Shown here piece after piece: positions 42,597-56,300 of a stretch of DNA of 64,000 nt. Made by a program: the position numbers and the translations under genes. The notes beneath the pieces were generated by a model. The model was not told where the DNA came from, ran no database searches, and worked only from the letters and a program-made list of their open reading frames with translations. Every line of letters begins with the position of its first letter. Positions within the stretch are counted from its first letter, which is position 1. Where the stretch lies: NCBI GenBank assembly GCA_039707465.1, contig CM077647.1, positions 174,273,163-174,337,162 on the forward strand, read 5' to 3'. Source of the stretch: Rhabdophis nuchalis (Eukaryota > Chordata > Lepidosauria > Squamata > Natricidae).

Positions 42597-42925
42597 CTCA
42601 CAGACTCGCCCTCATTCTGACAGCACCACTGAGATGTGTAGCGTCTGGCAAAACGGGATGGTGAGGCGGCATAATGTCATTTAAGTCTAGTCATCAACAC
42701 ATCCCAAGGCAGGGAATGTGCAAGAGCTGGAGCTGCTAATGCTCTAGCAGTAGAAAACATAGCTAGCCCACAGGCACTCAGAAAAAAAACAGTCTTGCGC
42801 TCCTCGGAAATGTCACCAAGATCACTTGCGATCATAAAACAGTCAAAATGCTCGATAAAAGCATCCCATGACTCTCTCTCTGGGACAAATGGGACAAACA
42901 CAGGAACATTTGACATCTTCGTCAC
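42597..42925 (-). pseudogene. Gag fragment, copy B
   Basis: Same 82-codon fragment as 14-342, identical in its open part. It directly abuts the right LTR of the Gypsy. Confidence 0.5.
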
Positions 42926-43389
42926 CAGTGCTCAAGACTGTTCTCTGAGGTAAAAACATGGAGGCAGGGAACTGCTTTAAACTGTTTAATACGAACTGAA
43001 CCAAACTGTAACAAAGAACCACCCATCTGACAGCTCTCATCTAGAGTCAGCTGTCAGACGATTAACCAATAGAGAACCTGTAATTCTCCCGCCCAAACTG
43101 AGTGCAACCTTTAGCCAATGGGAGTGCTTGATAGTAAGTCTGAGGACTTAGCACATTCGCTAACTATTATTTGAAAGAATCAAAAGCTGTAAAACTAAAA
43201 CAGGAAAAGATCCAGTCAAATCACTCTTTATGATGCTTATGGGCCTGCATACGCTTCTAGTAAAGGATGAGATAGAAGGAAGAATACATTTCATTTCCCT
43301 TCACTAATTATTTTGTATTATTAAAAGAATAGGTTACAGTGGACATAGGTGGAGGACTAGAGAGTGAGCATGATTAAAAAACAACATAG

Positions 43390-45435
43390 TATTTAGTATT
43401 TATTAGATTTGTATATCGCTCTTCTCTCTTTCAGGACTCAGGGCGGTGTACAGGCAGCGATAAAAATCAATAATACAAAACATAACATATATTAAAATAT
43501 ATTACATAATTAGCCTGTCCTTAAAACCCCTGCTAAAAACCTCTACTAAAACAGTTTAAAACTATGATAGGCTGGCCGCACGAAATAAATAGGTCTTCAA
43601 GGCCCGACAGAAAAGGTGCAGGTCCGTGGACGTCCGTAGGTCAGGGGGTAGGACATTCCAGAGGGCAGGGGCTGCCACAGAGAAGGCTCTCCCCCTGGGG
43701 GTCGCCAGCCAACATTGCCTGGCCGATGGCACCCTGAGGAGGCCCTCCCTGTGGGAGCGCGCTGGTCGGTGGTTGGTGTTTGGTAGCAGGAGGAGGTCTT
43801 GCAAATAGCCAGGTCCCTTGCCATGAAGCGTTTTGAAGATGGTCACTAATATCTTGAAGCGCACCTGGAAAGCCACAGGCAGCCAGTGCAGCTCATGCAG
43901 GAGAGGTGTCACATGGGAGCGCCTAGATGCTCCCAAAATCCCCCACGCGGCTGCATTCTGAACCAACTGGAGCCTCCGGGTGCACCTCAAGGGAAGCCCC
44001 ATGTAGAGCGCATTGCAATAGTCCAGGCGGGAGATAACGAGGGCTTGAGTGACCGTGCTTAAAGCATCACGATCCAGAAAGGGGCGCAACTGGTGTATCA
44101 GGCGAACTTGATAAAAAGCCCCCCTGGCCACATCTGTCCGGAGGAGTCCAGGTAGTGAGCCCTCTCTGTAGGGGCCAATGACTCGCCCCCAATAGCCAGC
44201 GATGGCACCAACTGGCTATACTGTGATGCCGGAAGCCACAGCCACTTGGTCTTGGATGAGTTGAGTCGGAGCCTGTTTCTCCCCATCCAGACTCGCATGG
44301 CCTCCAGACACTGGGACATCACTTCCATGGCATCTTTGGGGTGATCCGGGGTAAAGATGTACAACTGAGTGTCGTCAGCGTACTGATGGAACTCTACCCC
44401 GAAACCACGGATGATCTCTCCCAACGGCTTCATATAGATGTTGAACAGGAGGGGCGAGAGGACCGACCTCTGTGGGACCCCACAAGTGAGGTACCTTGAT
44501 GTCGACCTCTGCCCTCCTGCCAACACAAATTGCAACCGGTTGGAGAGGTAGGAGGAGAACCACCGTAAAATGGTGCCCCCCACCCCCAGCCCCTCCAGAC
44601 GGCGCAGCATGATACCATGGTCGATGGTATCAAAAGCCACTGAGAGATCTAACAGGACCAGGATATAGGAACAACCCCTATCCTGGGCCCTCCAGAGATC
44701 ATCCAGAGATCAACCACCAATGCGACCAATGACGTCTCTGTGCTGTACCCAGGCCGGAAGCCGGACTGGCGTGAGTCCAGATACACAGCTTCATCCAGGT
44801 GCTGAGAGAGCTGCCACGACACCACACTTTCAACAACCTTCGCAAGAAATCGAAGGTTGGAGACAGGACGGTAGTTGGCCAACACAGCCGGGTCCAAGGA
44901 AGGCTTCTTGAGGAGGGGCTTCACCACTGCCTCTTTCAAGGCGACTGGCAGAAACCCCTCACTCAAAGAAGCGTTGACAATTCCCTGGAGCCAGCCTCGT
45001 GTAACCTCTCGGGAGGCCAGTACCAACCAGGAGGGACACGGGTCCAATAAACATGTGGTGGCGTTCAGTCGCCCCAGCATCCTGTCCATGTCCTCAGGAG
45101 TCACAGGATCGAACTCTTCCCAGATAGCATTCTCAAGACCTGCCTCGGTCAGCCCGTCTGAACTACTCCAATCGGAGGCCAACCCATCCTGAATCTGATC
45201 CATTTTATCATGCAGATAACACCCAAATTCCTCCGTATGACCCTGCAAGGGGGAATCCCGCGTCCTCAGGTGAAGAAGGGAGCGGGTCACCCTAAACAGG
45301 GTGGTAGGCCGGTTATCTGCAGATGCGATAAGAGCAGAGAAATAGTTACATTTCACTGCTCTTATCGCCACTAGGTAGGTCTTTAAATATGACCTTACCA
45401 GTGTCCAGTCAGACTCGGAGCGGGTCACTCTATAA
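43390..45435 (-). mobile_element. CR1/L3 LINE relic, copy B
   Basis: Same broken ORF2 as 807-2852, with a few substitutions (for example LIHQL for LIRQL and LDPAVL for LDLAVL, each closer to the family sequence in B). Confidence 0.85.
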
Positions 45436-46005
45436 CAGTGATGGTGAAACTTTTTTTTATGGTGTGCCAAAATGGTGCACGTGTGCTACTGTGCATGTGG
45501 GCCCACACCAATTCCATCCTCCCTGCCCACTGGCATATGATGGCATGAGACTCCTTTGCACATGCAGACATGACACCTCCCTAGGCTCCGGAGGCTTTTC
45601 TAAAGCCTGAGGAAGGCAAAAATGGCCTCCCCCCGATCCCCTGGAATCCGGAAATGGATCATTTCCAAACTTGCAGTTGACCCATTGGGGCTGTTTTTTC
45701 ACCCTGCCCATGCTTCAGGAAAGACTCCGGAGGCTGGGGAGGATGAAAAAATAGCTCCATAGCTGAACCGGAAGTTTGGAAATGAACTTCCAGTTGGGCA
45801 ATTTGGGCTGTTTTTCACCCTCCCCAGCCTCTGGAGTCTTTCCTGAAGCATGGGGAAGGTGAAAATGGCCTCCCTCAGCCCTCCGGAAAAGTGAAAAGTG
45901 AGATGGCTGGCGCGCGCATGTGTGCTGGAATTGATGGCTGGCATGCCAGAAAATATGACTCCTTGTGCCACCTGTGGCACCCCTGCCATACTTTCACCAT
46001 CACGG
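45436..46005. mobile_element. hAT-type MITE, copy B
   Basis: Same 570-bp element as 2853-3422, with CTCTATAA at 45428-45435 and 46006-46013. Confidence 0.85.
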
Positions 46006-46157
46006 CTCTATAACATTCGCATTTCACTGACCCCACACCTATCTAAAAAGGAATATCCCTCTGATACTGTGTTAAATACATCTTTATAATATGTAATTCC
46101 CTTTTTACTACATTTATGAAGTCATATATAAATAAAAAATATAAAAATCATGAAAAT

Positions 46158-47011
46158 GGCAAAGTCCCCTGAGCAGGTACACTTGGTGGGATCCAGAAGA
46201 AGGGCCTTCTCCATGGTGGCTCCCTCCCTCTGGAACATAATCCCTTCAGAAAAACGACTGTCCCCCACTTTGACAATCTTATATAAGGCCCTGATGGCCT
46301 AGTTTTGCCACAAGGCCTAGGAAACACTGAGTGGGATGGAGCCCAACAAATGGCTTATTTGACTGTATTTTTTCACTGGGGGTGGATATGATATTTAATT
46401 TTTATTTTTGTCTATATTGTGTTTTATTGCTTATAAGGTGCCTAGAGTCACTATGAGCAAGTAGACAGTTATATAAATTTTCTACATTAATAAATTTTAA
46501 AAACCTGCAAACATTGAACATGATTTGATTGGAAGAGTGGAAAGAGTGGAAAGAGTGCAAAGAAGAGCAACCAAGATGATTAGAGGACTGGAGACTAAGA
46601 CATATGAAGAACGGCTGCAGGAGCTGGGTATGTCTATTTTGATGAAGAGAAGGACCAGGGGAGACATGATAGCAGTGTACCGATATCTCAGAGGGTGCCA
46701 CAAAGAAGAGGGAGTCAAACTTTTCTCCAAGGCACCTGGGGGCAGGACAAGGAGCAATGGGTGGAAACTAACCAAGGAGAGAAGCAACTTAGAACTAAGG
46801 AGAAATTTCCTAACAGTAAGAACAATTAACCTCTGGAACAGCTTGCCTCCAGAAGTTGTGAATGCCCCAACCCTGGAAGTCTTTAAAAAGATGTTAGACA
46901 GCCATTTGTCTGAAATGGTATAAGGTTCCTGCCCATGCAGGGGGTTGGACTAGAAGACCTACAAGGTCCCTTCCAACTCTGCTATTGTATTGTATTGTAT
47001 TGTATTGTAAT
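46158..47011 (+). mobile_element. Two LINE 3' ends, copy B
   Basis: 46158-46501 and 46511-47011 correspond to 3575-3918 and 3928-4428, including the (ATTGT)n tail. Confidence 0.8.
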
Positions 47012-47303
47012 ATCTCTAATCTTCTAACAAGAAAACTGGATTTCCAATGTCCTTCTGTCTTGTGGTATTGAAAGACAGAAGGTGTATAATTAAATAATAT
47101 TGGAGAATGATTGTAAATGCAGCAGGATGAGCTTTTTGTTTTTGCAATTGGCAGCTACAATAAATCTTAGTGAGCAGGATAATTTCTCCATTAATCCTCT
47201 CTTGTCAGAATTAATAATTTCTATATGTATCCTACAGATAGCAAACAATCCTCCTCTTTTTTTGTGTAGCGATTTCTCAAAGCCAGAAATATCACATGAT
47301 GTA

Positions 47304-50300
47304 CTAATTTCTCTTTCTGAGTTGCTCCCTGTGGTTGAGGTTAGGCCGCAAAACAATGATGTAGCATTTTGGCAGGAATATGCATCCCAGTAAGGCAGCA
47401 CTGGAGGCCAAGATGGAGAAGACCTCCACAGCTACCATGGCTTTTCCTTTTGTGCTGCGATAGGCTGGAAAGAAGGAGATCCACACACTACAAAAGGCCA
47501 ACATGCTGAAGGTGATGAACCTGGCTTCATTAAAGCTGTCAGGTAATTTACGGGCAAGGAAAGCCATAATAAAGCTGGCAATGGCCAAGATACCCATGTA
47601 GCCCAAGACACAGTAGAGGAAAAAAGGTGACCCCTCATTGCATTGTAAAATCATTTCTTGGAGTTCTGAGTGCATGTCCAACTCAGGGAATGGGGGAGAT
47701 GTTGACAACCAAAGAACACAAATACATACTTGGAAGAGAGAACAGGAAAGGACAATAGAAAAGGCCAATCTTTTCCCCACCCATTTTCTCATCTGAGATC
47801 CAGGTTTAGTGGCCATGAAAGCCACAACCACAGTGATGGTTTTGGCCAGGACACTAGAAATGGCCACTGAAAAAGTGATGCCAAACATTGATTGTCGGAG
47901 AAGGCAGGTCACTTTGCTAGGCCGGCTGAGGAAGAGCAAAGAGGAGAGAAAACAGAGCAGAAGAGAGACAAGGAGGGTGTAGGTGAGGGACCTGTTGTTG
48001 GCTTTGACAATGGGAGTCTCCTTGTTCTTAATAAATGTTCCAAGTACCCAAGAGGTCAAGAAGAAGAAACAAAGAGCTGCTGAGGTTAAACCAATTCCTA
48101 AGGTTTCTTTAAAACTTAGAAAGACCAGCTGTTTCAGGATACATACATTCTTCCCTTTATTTGGATAATGATCTTCTGGACATTCAAAACAGTCATTCAT
48201 ATCTGAAAGAAATGTCAAGGAAAGTTTTTATACATTCCATATTTTTGAAAAAACAATAAATTTATTAAAATTTAGACCATTTTGACTTTTCCTATTTTTC
48301 CAAAACACAGAGAAGTAATCTGTGAGAATGGAAATAAGAGTTTATGGTTAGGGTCCTATGGGCAAACTTTATATTCAGAACTACAGATTGTGATTTACAA
48401 GTATAGAAATGATTCCTCAATTGTGCAGAGATGGACAGGTTAACTACGGAATGAAAAGATACAGAAGAAACAGATTATTATATGATTTGGAACATATGGT
48501 ATAATTGGCTAGAAAATAGATGTAAAGACCATACATAAAGTTTATTTAAGAGGTGTATTAAAATGGAAAGGTAAATATTTGTAAATATTGATGCAGGTTA
48601 AAATTAAAATTATGTACATATATGAATAATTATACAATATATAGAATAGTGATGTATATAATTGGAAAGAAAGAACATTGAAATAGCCGCAATGTAAATA
48701 TGAGTTATATCAATACTGTGATGCTGTAAAGAGTGGAAATGCAGTATAAATGTCGCAACATGTCTAATAAAAATTATTATTTTTTAAAAAAGAAATGAAG
48801 TGAATATTTGAAGAACTCACAAAACTCACAAAACTATTTGCTACACTAAAGTAGTTTATTACAGTTTGTTTAGGATTATCTAATGACAAGTGGAATGTCT
48901 AATCTACCTATTTGATTTGAAATCTTCCTTTCTGGGCAAGGAACACAGTTGTAGCAACAGAATTGTTTTCCTTCCAACCCTTTCTTCCAGTATCCAGGGA
49001 AGCAATGGTCATTACACTGAGAAAATGGAATAACCTGGTGATAAACATAAATTCCTAAAGGGTTAGTCCAGGTTTATGTATAAGTAAAGGTTTCCCTGTT
49101 CAGTTGTGTTCAACTCTAGGACACAGTGCTCATCTCTGTTTCTTGGCCAAGGGAGCCAGCATTGTCCAAAGATATTTTCTTTTTATTATAAAGATTTTTT
49201 TAATTTTTTCATGTTCATAACATATAATCACATGTATACTATTATATAGCCAACATCATATTGTATTATTGAACTAGCTGTACCCGCCACGTGTTGCTGT
49301 GGTCAAGTTTGGTTAAATGAAAAAGTTTCCCCTCATAGACCCTCTCAGCAACCCCCTTCCTTCTCTGCCTCTCCCTCGCCTCCCTCTCTTACTCTTACCT
49401 ACCTACCTACCGTATTTCTTCCCCCCTCTATCTACCTACCTACCTACCGTATTTCTCCCTCTCCATCCCGCTACCTACCTACCATATTTCTCTCTCTCTC
49501 TCTATCACTCTACCTACCTACCTACCTACCCACCGTATTCTCTCTCTCTCTACCTACCTACATAGAGAGAGAGGAGAGAGGGCCGCTGACTTGGCAGCAG
49601 CCTTGTGGGAGGGGGGAGTTTGGAAGAGGGGGGGACACTGGTGGCAGCGTTTGAGTGGCGAGGTGGTGGGGTGGAAGGCAAGGGCTATGCAGCATTGGAG
49701 TAGAAGACCTCCAATGTCCCTTCCAACTCTGCTATTGTATTTTATTGTATTGTATCTTGGTCTTTTGTTTTTCCTTAATGTCCAGTTCCGAAATTGCAGT
49801 TAGTTATACAAGTCTTATTTCGAGGTTCTGGTCCACCTTAAATTCAGTTAATTCAACTTCTGTGAAACCGGAAGAGAAGCTGGGGCCATCTTAATCTTTT
49901 GCAAAGAAAAAATAGGAAGAAAGAGGGGGGGAAACCCTTCATATTTCCCAGTTCTTGACTCTGTTATTATCCTTTCCCTTGCCACCTTCCACCTCCAGTC
50001 GACTACAGCTGCTCAAAATATATCAATTGGAACAAACTTTCAAACAGCCAGATTCAGGTACATTTCTCTTTTGCTTCCTGCTTTTCCAAATTCTGATTTA
50101 TGATATCTGGTTGATTAAAACTTCCCACACAGTCAAGGTTAGGTTATCAGTTATCAGTGAGAAGAAGTGCTTCTTCTTGATTTTTTGGAGTTACTTAAGA
50201 TACATTAGTTGGAAGAAGTTCAAATTAAGTAAATCCTTCAGAATGTTTGGTTTCTCTTTCAAATCCAAAACCAAATTTAGAGTTTATATTTGAGTGGGTT

Positions 50301-53300
50301 TGTCATTTCTCTGCTTTCTCCCTTTCTCTCTGAAATTGTTTCAAACAAATAGCTTTTGGGGTGGCTGGTGTTTCAACCCTCCGTTTTCCTTTTCTTTCTT
50401 TCTTTCTTTTTGAAAAAATCCCGCTCTGACCATCAATATTATTTATGCTCTCAAGTCTTCTTTGCCTTTTCCAAGTTTGATTTATGGTTGTGGGTTAGAT
50501 AAATTTTCTTACTGGTCTTTTGTCTCTTCCTCACCTTCCTGTTCATTTGCTTTGACTTGAAATCAGCATCTTGTCAGCCATATTTCAGGCTGCTGCCCCG
50601 ATTCCGATTCATAGGGCAAATCTCTGACCTACGAGGGATCTGTTACCTCCCTCTCGGTCTGATGAGATGCTGCCCCTCTTTGCCCCCCCTCCGGGGGGGG
50701 GGTCTGATCCAAAAAAAGGATCCCCAGAGTTAGTCAGACAGTATTCATATGAGGCTCTTCAGAGCTCACACCCCCCAGGTCTGTCCAGCTGGAAAACCTC
50801 CTGTCAAATCCCCCAAATATATTTTCCATGGTCATGTGGCCAACGGGGCTATATGCCAAAGGCACCAGGAGCATTGTTACCTTCCCACCAAAGTGGTACA
50901 TATGAATCTACTCACATTTGCATGCTTTTGAATTCCTAAGTGAGGAGGAGCTGAAGCAGGCATGGGAGCTCACCCTATTGCATGATGCTCAGGTCTCAGC
51001 TATCCAGCTGACAAGCTCAGTGTCTTTAACCATTGAGCTATTGCATATTTATTCTATCCATTAAAATGTTGATATTATAAGGATGTGCAAAGGACGTGTT
51101 TGGAGAATGGCAGGGTAGATAAAGAGATATATGTGATTACAACTCCTGTGATTTCAAATGGATATGCAACCCAAATATGAATTTAAATTGTAATGTCATT
51201 TTGTAAATTTGATGAATGCTTGATCGTTTACAATATTTGTACAGAATATGTCATTTTTTTCAAAAACACTTATTAGATTTCTAAAGAGATTGTGTTCAAT
51301 ATGGGATCATAAGGAATCAAGGAATAGTTGATTAAATGAATCCACACCTGGTTAAAAGCTGGGTGCCAGACAATCACCTCTTCGTCAATGATTAATCCCT
51401 TCACATTGGGAATTTGAGGATCCATCTCTCCAATTCTAACTCTCTGAAAGGATCTATTTGGGAAAGTGATCAAGTTGGTGATATCGAATTCACCAGTTGC
51501 TTCTCCTTTCTCATTCAGGAATATTCTCTCCCCAGCTGTATTGTTGAAAGAAATGCCTTGAAGAAATGAATGGAGCTACTTGAAAAAGAATGAAAGGGAG
51601 AAAGAGTTGAAAGGATAGTAATTGCCAGTATTTTGAATTTTCACTTAGTCATTCTTCCCATTGCTCTAACAAATATCAAATAAGTACACTTACAATATAG
51701 ATAATCTATATTTCAGAGAATGACACAGGTCTGTTCTAGAAATAATGTAATGTTACTTACAGAGGAAAAATAGAGCAGCAGGTAACAAATCAAAATCAGA
51801 ATGAGGTATTGATATCATACAACTTGATTCAGATACATGGGGCTCCCCTTGAGGTGCACCCGAAAGCTGCAGCTAGTCCAGAACGCAGCCGCGCGGGTGA
51901 TTACGGGAGTGCCTAGACACTCCCACATAACACCTATCCTGCGCGAGCTGCACTGGCTCCCTGTGGTCTTTCGAGTGCGCTTCAAGGTTTTAACGACCAT
52001 CTTTAAAGCGCTCCATGGCTCGGGGCCTAGTTATATGCGAGACCATCTCCTGCCCCATACATCCCTCAGACCGAGGCGCTCCCACAGAGAGGGCCTCCTC
52101 AGGGTGCCGTCGGCTGGACAATGCCGACTGGCGACACCCAGGGGAAGAGCCTTCTCTGTGGCGGGCCCTGCCCTTTGGAACGACCTACCCCCTGAACTCC
52201 GCACCATCTCCGACCTCCGCCTCTTCCGCAAGTGTCTGAAGACACACCTATTCCATCTAGCCGGCCTAGCGTAACCCCCATTACTGACTCCTAGATAGTT
52301 TTAAATTTGGGTTTTTTAAATTCGGTTTTTAGCGCAGGGTCTATTAGAATAAGTTTTTTAAAATTTTATATGTTTTATATGTGTTTTAACATCCTTGTGC
52401 GCCGCCCTGGGTCCGTTTGGAGAAGGGCGGGGTATAAATTTAATAAAATAAATAAATAAAATAAAATAAGATATAATTTATATTCACTATTTAAACAACC
52501 AAATAATCAAATTTGGACCATATCTAAACTCATCCCACATTGTTTGTTATTCATTAGTACAAAGGTATTTGATATCCTGAAACCTGACAAATTTCCTTCA
52601 ACCATATTTCATCCTCTGAGACTCAATTGACAGAGAGACAGACACACATACAGAGATACAGAGAATTGGAGAGAGAGGAGAGGGAGAGAGGGAGATAGAG
52701 AGGGAGAAAGAACATAGAGTTCTTTCAAAGGGTGGAGGTCACAGTTGAAAAGGACTGAGATTTGGTCCATTCCTCTTGAATATTGATAGAGAGAGAATGC
52801 TGTACATCCCAACTCTAAAATGTTCATGAGCCAAAGGGAAGTGCATTAGAGAACTAGCTGAGGATAATTTTAGATAGCAATAGCACTTAGACTTATTGCC
52901 TCTGGAGATTCTCGGTCATCCAGGTCATTGGTTTTTCAAGAGGCAACAGGGCTTTCTGGTTTTTCTTTGAAGGTGTTACACTTCTCATCCAAGAAGCTTC
53001 TTCAGCTCTGATTAGATGGCGGGGAAGGATTTATACTTCTTGCAGAAAGTGGTCATTTGCATTCTTTCAGCAAGTCATTAAGGTTATCTGAAGCTTTATC
53101 TGAGTCATGAGGGTCACCTGAGTGCTCCAAATGGGTGTGGCGCCTTCTTGGAACTGTTGAAAGGACTGTGTTGTAGATTGGAGATAGATGATGTTGTATC
53201 CCTCCCTGCCTGGTAGGTCCTACACGAGGAACAGGCAGCACTTCTGAAAATGCTACCTTGGAAGTTCGGGACTTCAATCTTCTTCCTAGCAACCTGAATT

Positions 53301-56300
53301 TGGTTTCCAGGACTGATTGCTTTGCCTTCCCAACATCATTGGTACCAACGTGTACTACAACCTCCCCCTCTGTTGAGAGAGGGCTATTCAATTTTGACAT
53401 AGATGGCCTCTATGGTTTCCTATGATGTGACTTCTCTCTTCACCTGCATTCCAACTACTGAAGCTCTCATGGTAGTGAAACATGATTGCTACAAGACAGC
53501 ACCATAGGTGATAGAACCAACCTCAGCCCAGATCACATGTATGTGCCATGCTGGACTTCTGATTGACAACTATTTTAAGTGCAATCAAGGTGTCTGTAGA
53601 CAAAAACCCAGATGCACCAGGAGTTCACCTGTGTCCCCCATTGTAGCCAATCTTTACATGGAAGAGGTAGAAGCAAATGTAGGAAAGATTACCTGCCAAG
53701 GCTGCAGATTTGGAAATTCAACCTTTTTAATCTTTCTCGGTTGGGATTTTGAGCTCACAGCCTGGTGCAAAGAATGCGCCACTGCATAAACAGCATTGTA
53801 GATGCTGTAACTTTGGCCAGTCATCTGAAATTCAAACAGAGGACCAGGTAGATTCTCCAACTTCTCCTCTCCAGTACAAGTTTCAGTAATCGTAGATGAA
53901 GACAATTCTGTATTTGAAAATGAACAATTGAATAAATCCGCCCAAACCTCTTGAAGGAATCCATCTTTGGGAAGGTTTGAAGGTTGGATGACTTGAAGAA
54001 ATTCTTTAAAGCCTCGAACTTCTCTGGAATGCACCGTAAAGGAAAGAGCCCCATGGAACATCTGGAGATCCCATCTCCTTTGAAATCCCATCAGGATAAA
54101 ATCAATTGGACTCATCAAGATCCAAACCTTCCTCAATAATGCACTCTCTTTATTTTCAGGATCCCATAGAAACATGATTGTTCTGAGCCACACTATTGTG
54201 ATGGATTCTCCATGGAGAAGAAAAACATTCACTTTTGGATCCATCAATTTATTAGAAATAACTGAGATTGAATTTAACAATTCTGACATTTTTTCCAAAT
54301 TGAGATATTGTGGAATTTTTTGTGTGAAAGCTAAACAAACCCCGTTCTGTGAAAGCAATGGCTGCAGTTTCTGAAAAAAACGCTCTTCCTTATTTTCAAA
54401 AGCAAAGACTCCTATCCATGTCCATCCAAAATAGAGAAGAAGCTGTATAATTCCACCATATTGATGCTCCTCTTTTGGGACCATGTAATAAAGTGGAAAT
54501 AACTCAGTAATCTGAAAGTCTTCTTGGGCAAAGGAACCATAAGTCAACTAAACAAATAGAAAAGAGAAGTTTGTTACTCATAAAAAACATGGTGAAAATA
54601 TGAAGAAGACTGTGGGATAGAAACTCAATGAAGCTCTCCGTACATGGAACATTTGTCCAATTCTATGTAGATTATGACATTTGCTGGAAAAGAGAAACAA
54701 TTATAATTCCTTGATATAATAATTTTTCATCTGAAATATAACTAGATTACAACCACACTCAGTTTCCTAATACAGAGTTCTAGTATGTTCATTCCCTTAG
54801 AACATCTGGAAACTTGCTAAAGTATCTGAGTTTTTGAGCTCTTCTCAGCCTAAGGAAAGCTTTCTTAAGAACTAGACTTACTGGATTACCTTCTTCCCTT
54901 ATTTGTAGCAGATAAAATAAAATAATTATACATGGAAGACTATGCCCATGAGTTTTTGGAGGAATAGAATTTATCATCTCTTCATTTACTGCAATTATTA
55001 TAGAGATCTTCAAAAGTACCAACTGGCCCCAGTACGTCAACAATTTCCAGCCAAATCAGTTGAGTTTTACATTCAGTTATTATTTCCAGACCCAACCAAG
55101 ATATAGCAAGGGAAGTTGTCACCTATTGTCAGGTAATTTGGTGGAATTGGGAGCTGAGTTGAGGGGAGCAGTGAAAATACTGATAGCTTTGATTTCAAGA
55201 AGTGGCTGAAAGGAGATCCTCCCTAAAACCATGAGACATGATAGCAGTGTTCCAATATTTGAGGAGCTCCTACAAAAACGAGGGAGTCAAACTATTTTCC
55301 AAAGCATCAAAAGGCAACATGAGAACCATGGATGGAAACTAGCCAAGGAAAGAAGCAACCTAGAACTAGGGAGAAACTTCCTAATGATGAAAACAATTAA
55401 CTAATGGAACAACTTGCCTTCAGATGTCATCACTGGAGGCTTTCCAAAAGAGACTGGGACGTGATTTGTCTGAAATGGTATAGGGCCTCCTGCTTGCAGA
55501 CAAGATTGGACAAGAAGACCTCTAATGACCGTTCCAATTCTATTATTCTATGTACTATGTGATAGCCAGCCTTTTCTATCCTCCTCTTCACACACCTCCA
55601 TATGTCACCATAGATCGTGGTCAATTCAAAACATCAGGTGACCCTCTCCAATAAGATTAATTTGTACTTTAATTTGTGATTTAAATTAATAAAGGATTTA
55701 GATATTTTTTTTGACTCATTTTTTGAACCAACATCTTGAGTTGTGGGTAGAATTGCAGAAAGGAGAAAAAAGAGAGAGCAAAATTGAAGTCCTGCAAAAT
55801 GACATGGCAAAATATTAATCCTACAGCACCAATCCTTCAACAATGGCTTAAAAACCCACTAAATTACTTTTATCGTACACCAAGCAAATTGTAGCAAGAA
55901 GAGTTGTGACCCATTGCTGGTTTCCGGTCAAAGCACATGTAATAAAAGATTTTGATTCAATTGGATTGCCTTGAGTATGGGGAAAAAAGATGAGAGGTGA
56001 TAAAAGTGTATTTAATTGAATTCCTGGAGAAAGGAATGGCAAGCAACTAGTATCTACTATTAATTACAAAATAATTTTCTCTCTCAGTCCACCCAAAACT
56101 ACCTGTGGAACTTTGTAGATATTTATACTTTCTGCCATAAAGGATGATGTATCAGGACCTAACCCTCCAATGATGGCCATGAGATTCTTCTGGCTATCAC
56201 ATTTGTAGTTTGGGACAAATTCCTGGGATTTGAAAAGCAGGTCCAGAGTGGTGCGATAGGTCATCCTTGGGTTGTGGTAACTGTCATAGATGTGGAACCC

